A stretch of 64,000 nucleotides of DNA, from positions 1-64,000 of the forward strand of contig JAPONQ010000087.1 in the NCBI GenBank assembly GCA_026713865.1. The letters run 5' to 3'. How positions within the stretch are numbered: the first letter of the stretch is position 1; every line of letters begins with the position of its first letter. Origin of the DNA: Chloroflexota bacterium (lineage in GTDB: Bacteria; Chloroflexota; Dehalococcoidia; UBA2979). A program made the position numbers and the translations under genes. The notes under the pieces were generated by a model. The model was not told the DNA's origin. It was given only the letters and a program-made list of their open reading frames with translations, and ran no database searches. This document shows, piece after piece, positions 54,025-63,001 of the stretch.

Positions 54025-55389
54025 CTATCGCCTCGGCACCAGGCCCGTGGGCCAGAACGAGAGGAAGACGATCAGCACGACGAAGGAGACGAGGTCGCGC
54101 CACTCCCCGGCGAGATCCCAGATGCCGAACTGTTCCACCAGGCCGAGGGCGAATCCCCCGACCACCGCGCCGTACAGACTCCCCATGCCGCCGACGACGG
54201 AGGCGATCCACCCCTTCACGAGCAGCAGGAGCCCCATGCGCGGCTGCACGGCGGTGTCGTGGCCGCTCAGCAGGCCGGCCAGCGCGGCGAAGACCGCGCC
54301 GATGAAGAAGATCGCCGCGATCACCACCGTCGTGTTGATGCCGACGACCTTCGCGACCTCTTCGTCGTCGCTCACCGCGCGCGCCGCCTTCCCGAACGCC
54401 GTCGCTCCGAGCAGGAGGCGCAGGAAGACGAACCCGGCGGCCGCCACGCCGACGGCGAAGACGTTGAAGCCCTTGATGTTCGCCCCGCCGATCGACCACG
54501 GCTCGCTGCCGAAGGCCTCCGGGAGCGGTCGCGGCGCGCTCTCAAAGACGAGGGTGATGGCGGCCGTCGCGGCCAGGAGCACGCCTAGGGAGGCGACCAG
54601 CATGACGAGATGCGAGTGGGCCCGCTCCCGCATGTAGATGTAGAGGCCCCGGTAGAGGGCGAGCCCGACCGCTCCGGCCATCAGGCAGGAGACAACCCAG
54701 CTCAGGTAGAGGCGAGAGCCCTCGGCGCCGGCGAGGAGGAGAGCGCAGAGGAGCCCCGCGACCCCGCACACGGGCGCCGCCGCAGCGACGAACGGCGCGA
54801 GTCGCGCGCGCGGGCGCAGGGCCCGCTGGAGCCGGCGGAGAGCCCACGCCGCGAGCAGCGCCGTGACCGCGCACACCACCGGGCTGAGCAGGACGTGAAT
54901 CTCTCCCGGAAACGCGAGCACGAGAACCGTGTAGAGGCCCGCGCCGGCGGCGAGCACTCCCCCGGCGAGGAGCAGTGTCGGCCGGCCGAACCGGCCCCGG
55001 AGCCGCCCGTAGAGCCACGCGTGGAGCGACCACGCCACCACGCCCGCCACCACCGCGCCGAGCACGACGTTCACGACCGGGTTGTTGACCTCGTACTGAC
55101 CCCCGACCGCCTCCTGCGATCGCAGATAGAAGACCCCGTAGGCCCCCATCGCCGCGGCCACGCCGTAGGAGAGATCGAAGAACCACACCGTGCTGTACAC
55201 GACGGTGAAGCCCATCGCGAGCAGGGCATAGACGGCACCGACGGAGAGGCCGTTATAGGTGAACTGCAGCGCCTGGTCCGGGGACTGGAGCACCTTCCAG
55301 AAGACGTAGGCGGCGAGCAGCGCCGCGAGCATGATGCCCATGGTCCGCTGGCGGTCGCCGCGGCTCGTGAACTGATCGGGCAGCGGCAT
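54025..55389 (-). CDS. livH: Branched-chain amino acid ABC transporter permease LivH, enlarged
   Basis: This 454-residue permease keeps the LivH core: NGLSVGAVYALLAMGFTVVY near the N-terminus, the EAA-like loop AARAVSDDEEVAKVVGINTT and KGWIASVVGGMGSLYGAVVGG near the end. Typical LivH proteins have about 290-310 residues. The excess is an insertion of about 140 residues (roughly 125-265) with four or five extra hydrophobic helices and Arg-rich loops such as RRLQRALRPRARLAP. ATG 55389 was chosen over GTG 55395. It follows livK by 117 bases and precedes livM by nine. Confidence 0.9.
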   Translation of the reverse strand: MPLPDQFTSRGDRQRTMGIMLAALLAAYVFWKVLQSPDQALQFTYNGLSVGAVYALLAMGFTVVYSTVWFFDLSYGVAAAMGAYGVFYLRSQEAVGGQYEVNNPVVNVVLGAVVAGVVAWSLHAWLYGRLRGRFGRPTLLLAGGVLAAGAGLYTVLVLAFPGEIHVLLSPVVCAVTALLAAWALRRLQRALRPRARLAPFVAAAAPVCGVAGLLCALLLAGAEGSRLYLSWVVSCLMAGAVGLALYRGLYIYMRERAHSHLVMLVASLGVLLAATAAITLVFESAPRPLPEAFGSEPWSIGGANIKGFNVFAVGVAAAGFVFLRLLLGATAFGKAARAVSDDEEVAKVVGINTTVVIAAIFFIGAVFAALAGLLSGHDTAVQPRMGLLLLVKGWIASVVGGMGSLYGAVVGGFALGLVEQFGIWDLAGEWRDLVSFVVLIVFLSFWPTGLVPRR

Positions 55390-55506
55390 CCTCACCTGCC
55401 CCGCAGCGGGCGGCTCCGGCCGCCCCCGCCGGCCCCGACTCCTGGCGCGACGCGGCGACCGCGCCTGACGCCGGCGGTCGCACGACGCGACACGCCCCCG
55501 GCCCTC

Positions 55507-56694
55507 TCAGTTCGTCGGGGCCGGACCCAGGACCCGATAACCGAAGTTCTCCGCCGTCCGCTCGCCCGTGGGAAGCACCTCCGCGACGATGTTCGTGAGC
55601 CCGACCACTTCGCCGTTCCCATCGAAGCTGTAGCCCTCGCCGATCGCACCGCTCCACGTGATCTCGTAGAGGCAGTCCCGGAACCCGGCCGCGTCCTGAT
55701 CGTCGTCGATCCTCCGCAGGCACTCGGCCGCGATGTAGACGTCGTCGTAGGCCGAGCCGACGTACCACGGGAGCGTGATGTAGCCGTAGCGCTCCAGGAA
55801 CCTGGAGAGCACCTCGGCGCCCCGTGCGTTCTGCGGATCGATATCCGCCGTGACGACCTTCATCCCGGTCGCCGCGTCGCCGGCGATCTCGAGCGCCGTC
55901 GTTCCGGCGGCGACGACCTCGCCGTAGATCGGTCCCCCGTAGCCGACCTCCCGCACCTGCTTGACGATCGTCCCGCCGGCGAACTCCGACTGCGCTGCGA
56001 CGTGGAGAGCATCAGGACCCGCCTCCACCAGCTTCGTCAGCTGCGTCCGGAAGTCGGTGGTGTCGGAGGCGTAGCGCTCGGCACCCACCACCTCCCCGCC
56101 CAGCAGCTCGAACTGGGCGACGCTCGTCCGCCTCACCCCCTCGGCGTAGTCGGTGGTCTCGGTGATCGTCGCCAGGCGGCGGATCCCGTCTGACCACATC
56201 ACGTTGCCGGTGTCGACCCCCACCTGTGTGTCGCTGATCGCGGTCCGGAAGATGAAGTCCCCGGCGTTGGCGATATCGGGGTTCGTCGCCAGGCCCGAGA
56301 AGAGGACGACGCCATCCTCCTCGGCGAGCGGCGCGGCGCCGAGCATCGCGCCGCTGCACGACGTCCCCAGGATGATCCTGACTCCGTCCACGTCGGTGAG
56401 CTTGTGGTAGGCGGTGATGGCATCCTGCGCGTTGCACTTCTCGTCCTCGACGACGAGTTCCAGCGGGCGCCCGTTGATCCCGCCCGAGGCGTTGATCTCG
56501 TCGACGGCCATCTGCTTCGCCTGCACGGCCACCGTGCCGTAGGTCTCACCCGGACCGGTGACGGACTCCATCACGCCGATCCGGAACGGCCCCGCCTCGT
56601 CCCCCTGGTCGCCGCCGCCGCAGGCGACAGCCCCGCCGGCGAGGAGCGGGACGCACAGCAGCCAGAGCAGCGGGCGGCCCAGCCACGATCGCAT
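55507..56694 (-). CDS. livK: Branched-chain amino acid ABC transporter substrate-binding lipoprotein
   Basis: This 395-residue protein starts at ATG 56694, with GGAGG eight bases upstream. The signal peptide WLGRPLLWLLCVPLLAGGAVAC ends at a lipobox cysteine (residue 25), so the mature protein is a membrane-anchored lipoprotein. The type 1 periplasmic-binding fold shows FRIGVMESVTGPGETYG, AVDEINASGGINGRPLEL and a VRIILGTSCSGAMLGAAPLA segment at the ligand site. The binding-site features fit leucine, other branched-chain amino acids or related acids. It is the first gene of the liv run. Confidence 0.92.
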   Translation of the reverse strand: MRSWLGRPLLWLLCVPLLAGGAVACGGGDQGDEAGPFRIGVMESVTGPGETYGTVAVQAKQMAVDEINASGGINGRPLELVVEDEKCNAQDAITAYHKLTDVDGVRIILGTSCSGAMLGAAPLAEEDGVVLFSGLATNPDIANAGDFIFRTAISDTQVGVDTGNVMWSDGIRRLATITETTDYAEGVRRTSVAQFELLGGEVVGAERYASDTTDFRTQLTKLVEAGPDALHVAAQSEFAGGTIVKQVREVGYGGPIYGEVVAAGTTALEIAGDAATGMKVVTADIDPQNARGAEVLSRFLERYGYITLPWYVGSAYDDVYIAAECLRRIDDDQDAAGFRDCLYEITWSGAIGEGYSFDGNGEVVGLTNIVAEVLPTGERTAENFGYRVLGPAPTN

Positions 56695-56900
56695 CAGACA
56701 CCTCCCACAGTCGGCCCCGCACGATACTAGCCAATGCATATCACGCCCGCCCACGCCGCGGAGCCCCCCGGGCGGGCGCCGCGTTCGGCCGTCGCCCCCC
56801 CTCGCCGCTCGCCGGCCGACCGAGAATCGTAAGGATCGCGGCCTAGGCTTAGATCAGCCCGGGGCAGCAGCGGCCGACGGGAGCAGCGACGGGGGCTGTG
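56695..56900. other. Divergent intergenic region between livK and the molybdopterin enzyme gene
   Basis: This 206-base gap holds short AT-richer patches. On the minus strand TAGTAT (56731-56726) could be a -10 box for livK. On the plus strand TAGGCTTAGAT near 56844 could serve the molybdopterin enzyme gene. No clear -35 partner is seen for either. Confidence 0.3.
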
Positions 56901-58736
56901 ATGCTATCCCTGCTTCGCACACGGTGGCCCGGAGCGGTGGCGGGCGTGGTCGCCGCGGCAGCGGCGCTCGCCGCCGGCGACCTCGTGGCTCGTCTCCTCG
57001 ACGGCGCGTCGCTCGTCGTCGCGATCGGCGACGTCATCATCGACCGCTCGCCGAGCGAGGCCACGAACGCGGCGATCGAGATCTTCGGCACGAACGACAA
57101 GCCCGCGCTCATCGCCGGCATCGTGGCGACCTCGCTGCTGCTCGGAGCCGTGCTCGGCGCGCTCTCGATGCGCTCGCGCGCCGTCGGCGCCCTCGCCCTG
57201 ACGGCCTTCGCCTTCACCGGCGGCCTCGCCGCCGCCCACGATCCGTTGACCTCGAGCCAGCAGGCCGCACTCACGGCCGTCGCGGCCGGCGGTGCCGGCG
57301 CCGCGGCGCTGCTCGGGCTGCTCGCGCTGCTGGGGGCATCGGCCGCGCCGGCCCCGGCCGGCGGGTCCTTCCCCGACCCGGCTGTGAAGCTACTGGAACG
57401 CCGGCGGTTTCTCGCCGTCGCCGGCGGCGGGCTCGCGGCGGCCGCGGTCTCAGTACCCCTGGGACGGCGCCTGATCGAGCCGGCCGTCGACGTGGAGGCG
57501 CAGCGGTCGGCGATCGTCCTCCCGACGCCCAGCACCTCCTCACGGTCGGCGCCCGTCTCCCCGGCAGCGGCCGCCCCGACATCCTCGGCAACGCCCGCGG
57601 CGACGGCGACGCCCACACCTGCGCCGACCCCGCTGGCGACCCCCGGGAGCCCGGAACCAACGGCGACGCCGCAGGCGACAGCCGCGACTTCTGCGCCCGA
57701 GGCGACGCCCGAGGCGACGCCCGAGGCGACGCCCGAAGCGACGCCCGAGCCCGCTCCCGAGCCCGCTCCCGCGCCCGCAGCGGCGCCGGTCGTGCTCGGC
57801 GGCCCCGAGACGGTGCCCGGGATCTCGCCGCTCGTCACACCGAACAGCGAGTTCTACCGGATCGACACCGCGCTCTCCGTACCGCGCATCGACAGCGCCC
57901 AGTGGCGGCTCCGGATCACCGGCATGGTCGACCGACCGGCGGAGTTCACCTTCGATGATCTCCTCGCCATGAACCTCCACGAAGAGTCGGTCACGCTCGC
58001 CTGCGTCTCCAACGACGTGGGCGGCAGACTCGTCGGCAACGCCTACTGGCGCGGCGTTCCGCTCCCCGCACTGCTGCGTGCGGCCGGGGTCCAGGCCGGG
58101 GCGACGCAGGTCGTCGGACGTTCCCTCGACGGCTTCACGGTCGGATTCCCGACCGACGTCGCGCTGGACGGGCGTGAGTCGATGGTCGTCGTCGGCATGA
58201 ACGGCGAGCCCCTCCCGGCGGAGCACGGCTTCCCGGCTCGCCTGATCGTGCCGGGGCTGTACGGCTACGTCTCGGCGACGAAGTGGCTCGGCGAGATCGA
58301 GCTCTCGACGCTCGAAGGCTTCGACGCCTACTGGGTGGTGCCGCGCCGGGGATGGGCGAAGCAGGGTCCGATCAAGCTCCAGTCGCGGATCGACGTCCCG
58401 AAGACGGGGCGGGCGCTTCGCGCGGGCGACGTCCGCGTCGCCGGCGTGGCCTGGGGCGGCCTCCGGGGAGTCAGCGGCGTGCAGCTGCGGGCGATCGCTC
58501 CGGGAGGCAGCGCGCCGTCGCCCGATGAGGGATGGATGGACGCGGTCCTGAGCGAGGAGCTCTCCGACAGCAGCTGGCGCCAGTGGGTCGTCGACTGGCC
58601 GGCCACGGCCGGAAGCTACGCGCTCGAGGTGCGCGCGATCGATCGCAGCGGGCTCGTGCAGACGGCCGACGTCCGCTCCAAGTTCCCCGACGGGGCCACC
58701 GGGCACCACACGATCCGCGTCACCGTCAGCGCGTAA
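56901..58736 (+). CDS. Membrane-anchored molybdopterin oxidoreductase of the sulfite oxidase fold
   Basis: This 611-residue protein starts at ATG 56901, behind GGGGG. The first 150 residues hold about four hydrophobic helices, and a fifth segment follows an RRRFLAVAGGGLAAAAVSVP stretch that resembles a Tat-type twin-arginine signal. A low-complexity linker (about 195-295) is rich in Ala, Pro and Thr, with tandem TPEA units. The catalytic domain begins near 310 and has the molybdenum ligand Cys368 in SVTLACVSNDVGG, then YVSATKWLGEIELS and PKQG-like RRGWAKQGPIK. The last 100 residues form the Mo-co dimerisation-type domain. The active site should face outside the cell. The substrate may be sulfite or another oxoanion or sulfoxide. 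Confidence 0.88.
   Translation: MLSLLRTRWPGAVAGVVAAAAALAAGDLVARLLDGASLVVAIGDVIIDRSPSEATNAAIEIFGTNDKPALIAGIVATSLLLGAVLGALSMRSRAVGALALTAFAFTGGLAAAHDPLTSSQQAALTAVAAGGAGAAALLGLLALLGASAAPAPAGGSFPDPAVKLLERRRFLAVAGGGLAAAAVSVPLGRRLIEPAVDVEAQRSAIVLPTPSTSSRSAPVSPAAAAPTSSATPAATATPTPAPTPLATPGSPEPTATPQATAATSAPEATPEATPEATPEATPEPAPEPAPAPAAAPVVLGGPETVPGISPLVTPNSEFYRIDTALSVPRIDSAQWRLRITGMVDRPAEFTFDDLLAMNLHEESVTLACVSNDVGGRLVGNAYWRGVPLPALLRAAGVQAGATQVVGRSLDGFTVGFPTDVALDGRESMVVVGMNGEPLPAEHGFPARLIVPGLYGYVSATKWLGEIELSTLEGFDAYWVVPRRGWAKQGPIKLQSRIDVPKTGRALRAGDVRVAGVAWGGLRGVSGVQLRAIAPGGSAPSPDEGWMDAVLSEELSDSSWRQWVVDWPATAGSYALEVRAIDRSGLVQTADVRSKFPDGATGHHTIRVTVSA
57699..57770 (+). repeat. Tandem 12-base coding repeats (TPEA/PEPA linker)
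   Basis: Four copies of GAGGCGACGCCC (the last with GAA) run from 57699 to 57746, then two copies of GAGCCCGCTCCC to 57770. They encode EATP and EPAP units of the disordered linker between the membrane part and the catalytic domain. Copy number is likely to vary between strains. Confidence 0.9.
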
Positions 58737-58892
58737 GAGGCGCGCCTCGGGCGGGCCGTGCGCGCTCGCGTCTCGGCCCGCGCTCGCGGGCCGATGCCCG
58801 TAAGGCGGGACGGCGCGACGATTCCGGGGGCATGCCGCGAGCGCGAGGAACCGGCGCCGTCGGCGCGCATGCGCAGGCGCGGGGGAGCGGTG

Positions 58893-59828
58893 ATGGGCCC
58901 GTCGGGACGCGAGCCACTGGTGCGGGGCTTGCTCGCTCTCGCGGTCGCCGTGCTCCCGGCCGTGCTCGCCGTTCAGGTCGGCTGGTTCGGAGGAGCCGAC
59001 GATGCGGCGGCCGCGCGCGAGGGCGGGGAGGGGACACCCGCCGCGCCGGTCGCCGACGCTCCCGGAGCGCCCCCGCCGGAGATGCTCGACGAGGCGATAC
59101 TCGCCCTGCTCGCCACGATGGGCTCCGGCGGCTCCGACCTCTCCTACGCGCCCGACCGGCTGCCACCGGCGCTTCGTGCCTTCCTGCTGCAGATGGGGGC
59201 CGACCTGCTGCTGGGCGTCGGCGTCGCGGAGGCGGCCGCTTCGGTCACGGTCGAGGCCGTCTTTCCCGGATCGCCCGCCGAGCGCAGCGGGCTCGCCCGG
59301 GGCGACGTGATCACGGCGCTCGATGGCGAGCCGGTCGCGGGCGCCGCCGGGCTGCGGGCCGCCGTCGAGGCGGTGGCGCCCGGGGCGACATACGTGCTCA
59401 CGCTTCGCCGCGCGGGCGCGGTGCAGACGGTCGAGGTCGCGAGGGAGCCACGATCGGTCGCCGACGCCTGGCGCGCCGAGCTGCTGAGGACGCTCGCCTT
59501 CGGGCTGCTGTTCGCCGACCGGCCGGGCGGGTCCGACTTCCCTCCCTCGCTGCTCGGCGAGCTGGTGGAGGAGACGCCGGACGGCCTGCGCGTCGTCGCC
59601 GTCGTGCCCGGATCGCCGGCGGAGCGCTCGGGGCTCCGACCGGGCGACTTGCTGGTCGCGATCGACGGCCGCCCGCTGTCGACGCTGGACGACATCCGAA
59701 GCGCGGCCTGGACTCTCGCGGCCGCCTCCGGGGAGATCGAGGTCAGCCTCGAGCGCAGCGGCGAGCCAGTGACGCTCGTCGTGCCCCTCCCCCTCGGCGC
59801 CACCTTCGGGCAGCCGAGCGAGCGGTAG
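58893..59828 (+). CDS. Membrane-anchored protein with two PDZ domains
   Basis: This 311-residue protein starts at ATG 58893, five bases after GGGGGAG; an earlier ATG at 58869 is weaker. An N-terminal hydrophobic helix (LVRGLLALAVAVLPAVLAVQ) is a likely signal anchor. The first PDZ, about 110-190, reads VEAVFPGSPAERSGLARGDV and ITALDGEPVAGAAGL. The second, about 220-305, reads VVAVVPGSPAERSGLRPGDL and LVAIDGRPLSTLDDIR. No protease Ser-His-Asp domain precedes them, unlike HtrA. It may scaffold or regulate an exported protease or bind C-termini outside the membrane. It lies 156 bases after the molybdopterin enzyme gene. Confidence 0.85.
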   Translation: MGPSGREPLVRGLLALAVAVLPAVLAVQVGWFGGADDAAAAREGGEGTPAAPVADAPGAPPPEMLDEAILALLATMGSGGSDLSYAPDRLPPALRAFLLQMGADLLLGVGVAEAAASVTVEAVFPGSPAERSGLARGDVITALDGEPVAGAAGLRAAVEAVAPGATYVLTLRRAGAVQTVEVAREPRSVADAWRAELLRTLAFGLLFADRPGGSDFPPSLLGELVEETPDGLRVVAVVPGSPAERSGLRPGDLLVAIDGRPLSTLDDIRSAAWTLAAASGEIEVSLERSGEPVTLVVPLPLGATFGQPSER

Positions 59829-59844
59829 GGCGCGCACGCCCGGG

Positions 59845-59861
59845 GCCCCGAGCGTCGGGGC
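59845..59861. terminator. Hairpin between convergent genes
   Basis: GCCCCGA (59845-59851) and TCGGGGC (59855-59861) make a perfect 7-base-pair stem with a GCG loop, 16 bases after the PDZ gene's stop and within the 141-base gap to the convergent MFS gene. No T-tract follows, so efficiency is uncertain. Confidence 0.4.
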
Positions 59862-59969
59862 TCCGCCGTCCGGAGTCGCGGCCGGTCTGCGGCGAGAGCG
59901 GCCGACGCGGAGGCAACCGATGGGCTCTCACTCCCCCCGGGGCGAGGGGGCGGCCAGCCCGGGACGTGC

Positions 59970-61238
59970 CTACGCGGCCATCGCCACCTGGCGCCGGAAG
60001 TTCCCGCGGAGGAGCACCTCCCGGAGGTCGCCGAGCCACAGCGCAGCCACGACGAAGATCGCGATCCAGAGCAGCGCCGGAATCAGCATCAGCGGGCGCA
60101 CGCCCACGCTGTCGGCGAGCGCCCCGAAGCCGAGGTTCACCATCGCCATGTGGCCGGCGGCCATCATCGCGTAGATCGCCAGCACCCGCCCGCGCAGCGA
60201 GTCCGGCACGACTTCCTGCACGAGCACCTGCGAGATCGCCATGAAGGTCGCCTGCGTGCCGCCGGCCAGGACGGCGCCCAGCACCGCGACGGCGGGGGTG
60301 GTCGCCATCCCCATCACCAGCATCGCAACGCCGCTCCCGGCGCCGGTGACGGCCAGGGCGAAGCCGCGCGGCGCCTCGCCGTGCACCAGCGAGATCGCGA
60401 ACGTCCCGACGATCGCTCCCGCCCCCACGCCCATGACCATCGCACTGAAGGTCACGCTGCCGCCATCGAGATCGGTCGCCAGCCGGGGCAGCAGCGAGTT
60501 GAAGGCCATGGTGAACGAGCAGTGGAAGATGACGAGCCCGATCACGAGCCGCAGCCGCCGGTCATCCCAGACGTGGACGAAACCCCGCCCGACATCGGTG
60601 ACCACGCCCCTGGTGCCGACGGCCACGTCTTCCAGGCGGGAGCGGTAGGCGATGCGGGCCATCGAGACGATGGCGACGCACAGCACTCCCGCCGAGAGCA
60701 GGAAGACCGATGCCGCCCCGAGCGTCGCGAGCAGCCCCCCGCCGAACAGCGGGCCCGCGAGACGGGAGCCGTGCACGGTGATGCCCCCGAGCGCGACGGC
60801 GTTCATCAGGTGCTCCCGCGGCACCAGGTTGGCGAGAAGGGCTCGCTGCGCCGGCATCGCCGCCGCCTGACCCCAGCCCTGGACCACGGCGAGCAGCACG
60901 ACGTGCCAGACCTCCACGAGGCCCGTGAACGTCAGAAGCGCGAGCGCGAGCGAGCTCGCGAGCGAGACCAGGAGCGCCCCCAGCGCGAGCGCCCGGCGGT
61001 CGATGCGGTCGGCGACCGCGCCGGCGAAGGGGCCGACCACGACGAACTGGGCCGCCCCCGCGAAGAAGGTGAGGCCGACCGCGAAGGAGGAGCCCGAGAG
61101 CTCGAAAACGAGCCAGCTCTGCGCGAGCACGAGCGCCCAGCGCGAGGCGGAGGCGAAGAAGAAGCTCATGAAGAGGCGGCGGAAGTCCGCCGACCGGAAG
61201 GCCGGCAGGCGTTCCAGGAGAGCCGACCGGCTGTTCAT
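59970..61238 (-). CDS. MFS transporter (EntS/MFS_3-like)
   Basis: This 422-residue protein has 12 predicted helices in two halves. Helix 2-3 loop sequence AGAVADRIDRRALALGALLV is the family's GxLaDRxdRrrll motif. Similar marks are QRALLANLVPREHLMNAVAL and VVPDSLRGRVLAIYAMM in the second half, the pattern of drug or siderophore exporters such as EntS. It faces a solute-binding-like gene divergently at 61370. The substrate is unknown. Confidence 0.88.
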   Translation of the reverse strand: MNSRSALLERLPAFRSADFRRLFMSFFFASASRWALVLAQSWLVFELSGSSFAVGLTFFAGAAQFVVVGPFAGAVADRIDRRALALGALLVSLASSLALALLTFTGLVEVWHVVLLAVVQGWGQAAAMPAQRALLANLVPREHLMNAVALGGITVHGSRLAGPLFGGGLLATLGAASVFLLSAGVLCVAIVSMARIAYRSRLEDVAVGTRGVVTDVGRGFVHVWDDRRLRLVIGLVIFHCSFTMAFNSLLPRLATDLDGGSVTFSAMVMGVGAGAIVGTFAISLVHGEAPRGFALAVTGAGSGVAMLVMGMATTPAVAVLGAVLAGGTQATFMAISQVLVQEVVPDSLRGRVLAIYAMMAAGHMAMVNLGFGALADSVGVRPLMLIPALLWIAIFVVAALWLGDLREVLLRGNFRRQVAMAA

Positions 61239-61369
61239 CGCGCTAGCCTACCGCATCCCCCGCGCACCGAGCCCGGCGTCGCCCGGCGGCCGCGCCGCAC
61301 CCCGCGCCGGACGCCGGTCCCGGCCTGGCCCCGTCGACCCGCCGACAGAGCGCTGCCGGGGGCGGCGCT

Positions 61370-62971
61370 ATGATGGCCGCGCAGCCGCGGGGGTCGTCCA
61401 TGCCGAGCAGCCCGTCTCCGAGGAACCTCGTCTGGCCGGTGGACCGCGGCGGCGGCATACAGGCCACCTGGGATCCCGACCAGCCGCACATGGAGGGCTC
61501 GGCACAGCCGGCGCCCTACCACACGATCCACCTCCCCTACGAGCCCCTGACGACTCCCCGCATCGCCGCCGACGCCGACGGCGTCCTCTACCCGGTCGCC
61601 GCCTCGCTGCAGTCAAGGCTCGCCGCAGGCTGGGAATCGGCGGGCGGCGACCGCACGTGGACCTTCCGGCTACGGCCGGGCCTGCCGAGCCACGCCGGCA
61701 ACGAGCTCACGGCAGACGACGTGGTGTGGATGGTCGAGCGCGTCTTCGCGCTGCGCGGCGTCGGGCTCTGGCGCCTGAGGCGCCTCGCCGGGATCAATGC
61801 CCCCTCCGACGTGGAGGCCCTCGACCGGCACACCGTGCGCGTCCGCCTGCGCGGCCCCAACCCGCAGTTCGCGGCCTACTTCGTCTTCGCGACCGGGAAC
61901 GTGGTGGACTCGGTGGAGGCCCGGCGGCATGCCACCGAGGAGGATCCCTGGGCGAGCGCGTGGCTCTCCGCGAACGCCTGCGGCTTCGGCCAGTTCAGCG
62001 TGGTGCGGCACGACGACGACGAGATCGAGTACGCGGCCCGGGCCGAGCACTGGATGGGGCGTCCCGGGGTCGATTCGATCGTGCAGGTCGGCGTCGACAG
62101 CCGCTCCGAGGCGCTCAACATGCTGACCTCGGGTGAGGCCAACATGGCGCTCGGCCTCTACCCGGAGGAGCTCCTTCGCTTCGAGGGCCGCCCCGAGTTC
62201 ACGACGCGCCGCGTGCGGGCCAACCACTCCACGCTGGAGTTCAACTGGTCCGAGCCGCCGTTCGACGACCGGAAGGTGCGCCAGGCCGTCTGCTACGCCC
62301 TCCCCTACGACCTCATCATCGACCGCGTCTACGCGGGCCGCGCCCGGCGCAGCCACAGCCCGATCTGCTCCACCTCGGAGCTCCATACCGCCGAGTTCGA
62401 TCCCTACCGCTACGACCTGGAGCGCGCCCGCACGCTGATGCGGGAGAGCGGCCACCCCGACGGCTTCGACACGGAGCTCTGGGTGAAGGCCTCGTACGAA
62501 TGCCTGCGCCTCGCGCACATCGTCCGCGACGCCCTGGCGCCGATCGGGATCGGGGTCGACGTGCGCCTGGACACGCGTCTCCCCTTCGGGACCAAGGTGC
62601 CGATGTGGGTCAAGGAGGAGTGCAGCCACGCCCTCTACGAGCCGATGTACGACGTCGCTCACGACTACGACCCGCCGCTCGGGATGTGGGGCGGGAAGAT
62701 CAACGTCGACCGCGAGTGGAGCAGCCGGATCCGCGCCATCCACTCCGCGGACTCCCGGGAGCAGCCCCGGATCTACCGGGAGATCCAGCGCGACCTCATG
62801 GAGTTCGCGGCCTGCGCCCACATCGCCGAGATCGAGACCGGCTGGGTCTTCCGCGCCGATGTCGACCCCTGGGCGCTCGACCCCGCCTTCCTCGGCGCCG
62901 CGACGACCGTGTGGTCGGCGCACCGCCCCATACTCGGGCTGCGCGAGCTCGAGGACGAGTACGAGTGGTAG
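61370..62971 (+). CDS. Family 5 extracellular solute-binding-like protein without signal peptide
   Basis: This 533-residue protein matches peptide/nickel-binding (SBP_bac_5) proteins. It has PYHTIHLPYEPLTTPRIAAD early, DRTWTFRLRPGLPSHAGNEL and LTADDVVWMVERVFAL, then FDDRKVRQAVCYALPYDLII and YDLERARTLMRESGHPDGFD. The N-terminus (MMAAQPRGSSMPSSPSPRNL) has no hydrophobic signal sequence or lipobox, and no ABC permease or ATPase genes are adjacent. It could be secreted by another route or be a cytoplasmic sensor, as in SgrR-type regulators, though no HTH is seen. The start may instead be ATG 61400. Divergent from the MFS gene. Confidence 0.8.
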   Translation: MMAAQPRGSSMPSSPSPRNLVWPVDRGGGIQATWDPDQPHMEGSAQPAPYHTIHLPYEPLTTPRIAADADGVLYPVAASLQSRLAAGWESAGGDRTWTFRLRPGLPSHAGNELTADDVVWMVERVFALRGVGLWRLRRLAGINAPSDVEALDRHTVRVRLRGPNPQFAAYFVFATGNVVDSVEARRHATEEDPWASAWLSANACGFGQFSVVRHDDDEIEYAARAEHWMGRPGVDSIVQVGVDSRSEALNMLTSGEANMALGLYPEELLRFEGRPEFTTRRVRANHSTLEFNWSEPPFDDRKVRQAVCYALPYDLIIDRVYAGRARRSHSPICSTSELHTAEFDPYRYDLERARTLMRESGHPDGFDTELWVKASYECLRLAHIVRDALAPIGIGVDVRLDTRLPFGTKVPMWVKEECSHALYEPMYDVAHDYDPPLGMWGGKINVDREWSSRIRAIHSADSREQPRIYREIQRDLMEFAACAHIAEIETGWVFRADVDPWALDPAFLGAATTVWSAHRPILGLRELEDEYEW

Positions 62972-62974
62972 CGG

Positions 62975-62996
62975 CCCCCGCCGCTCCGGGCGGGGG
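62975..62996. terminator. GC hairpin between convergent genes
   Basis: CCCCCGCC (62975-62982) pairs with GGCGGGGG (62989-62996) around a six-base loop. It fills the 30-base space between the solute-binding gene (stop at 62971) and the redoxin gene (stop at 63002), so it probably ends both transcripts. Confidence 0.5.
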
Positions 62997-63001
62997 ATCG
63001 G

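Noticed and set aside
57699-57770. Short tandem repeats as a CRISPR array
   Set aside because: Units are contiguous 12-base coding repeats without spacers, inside a gene linker.
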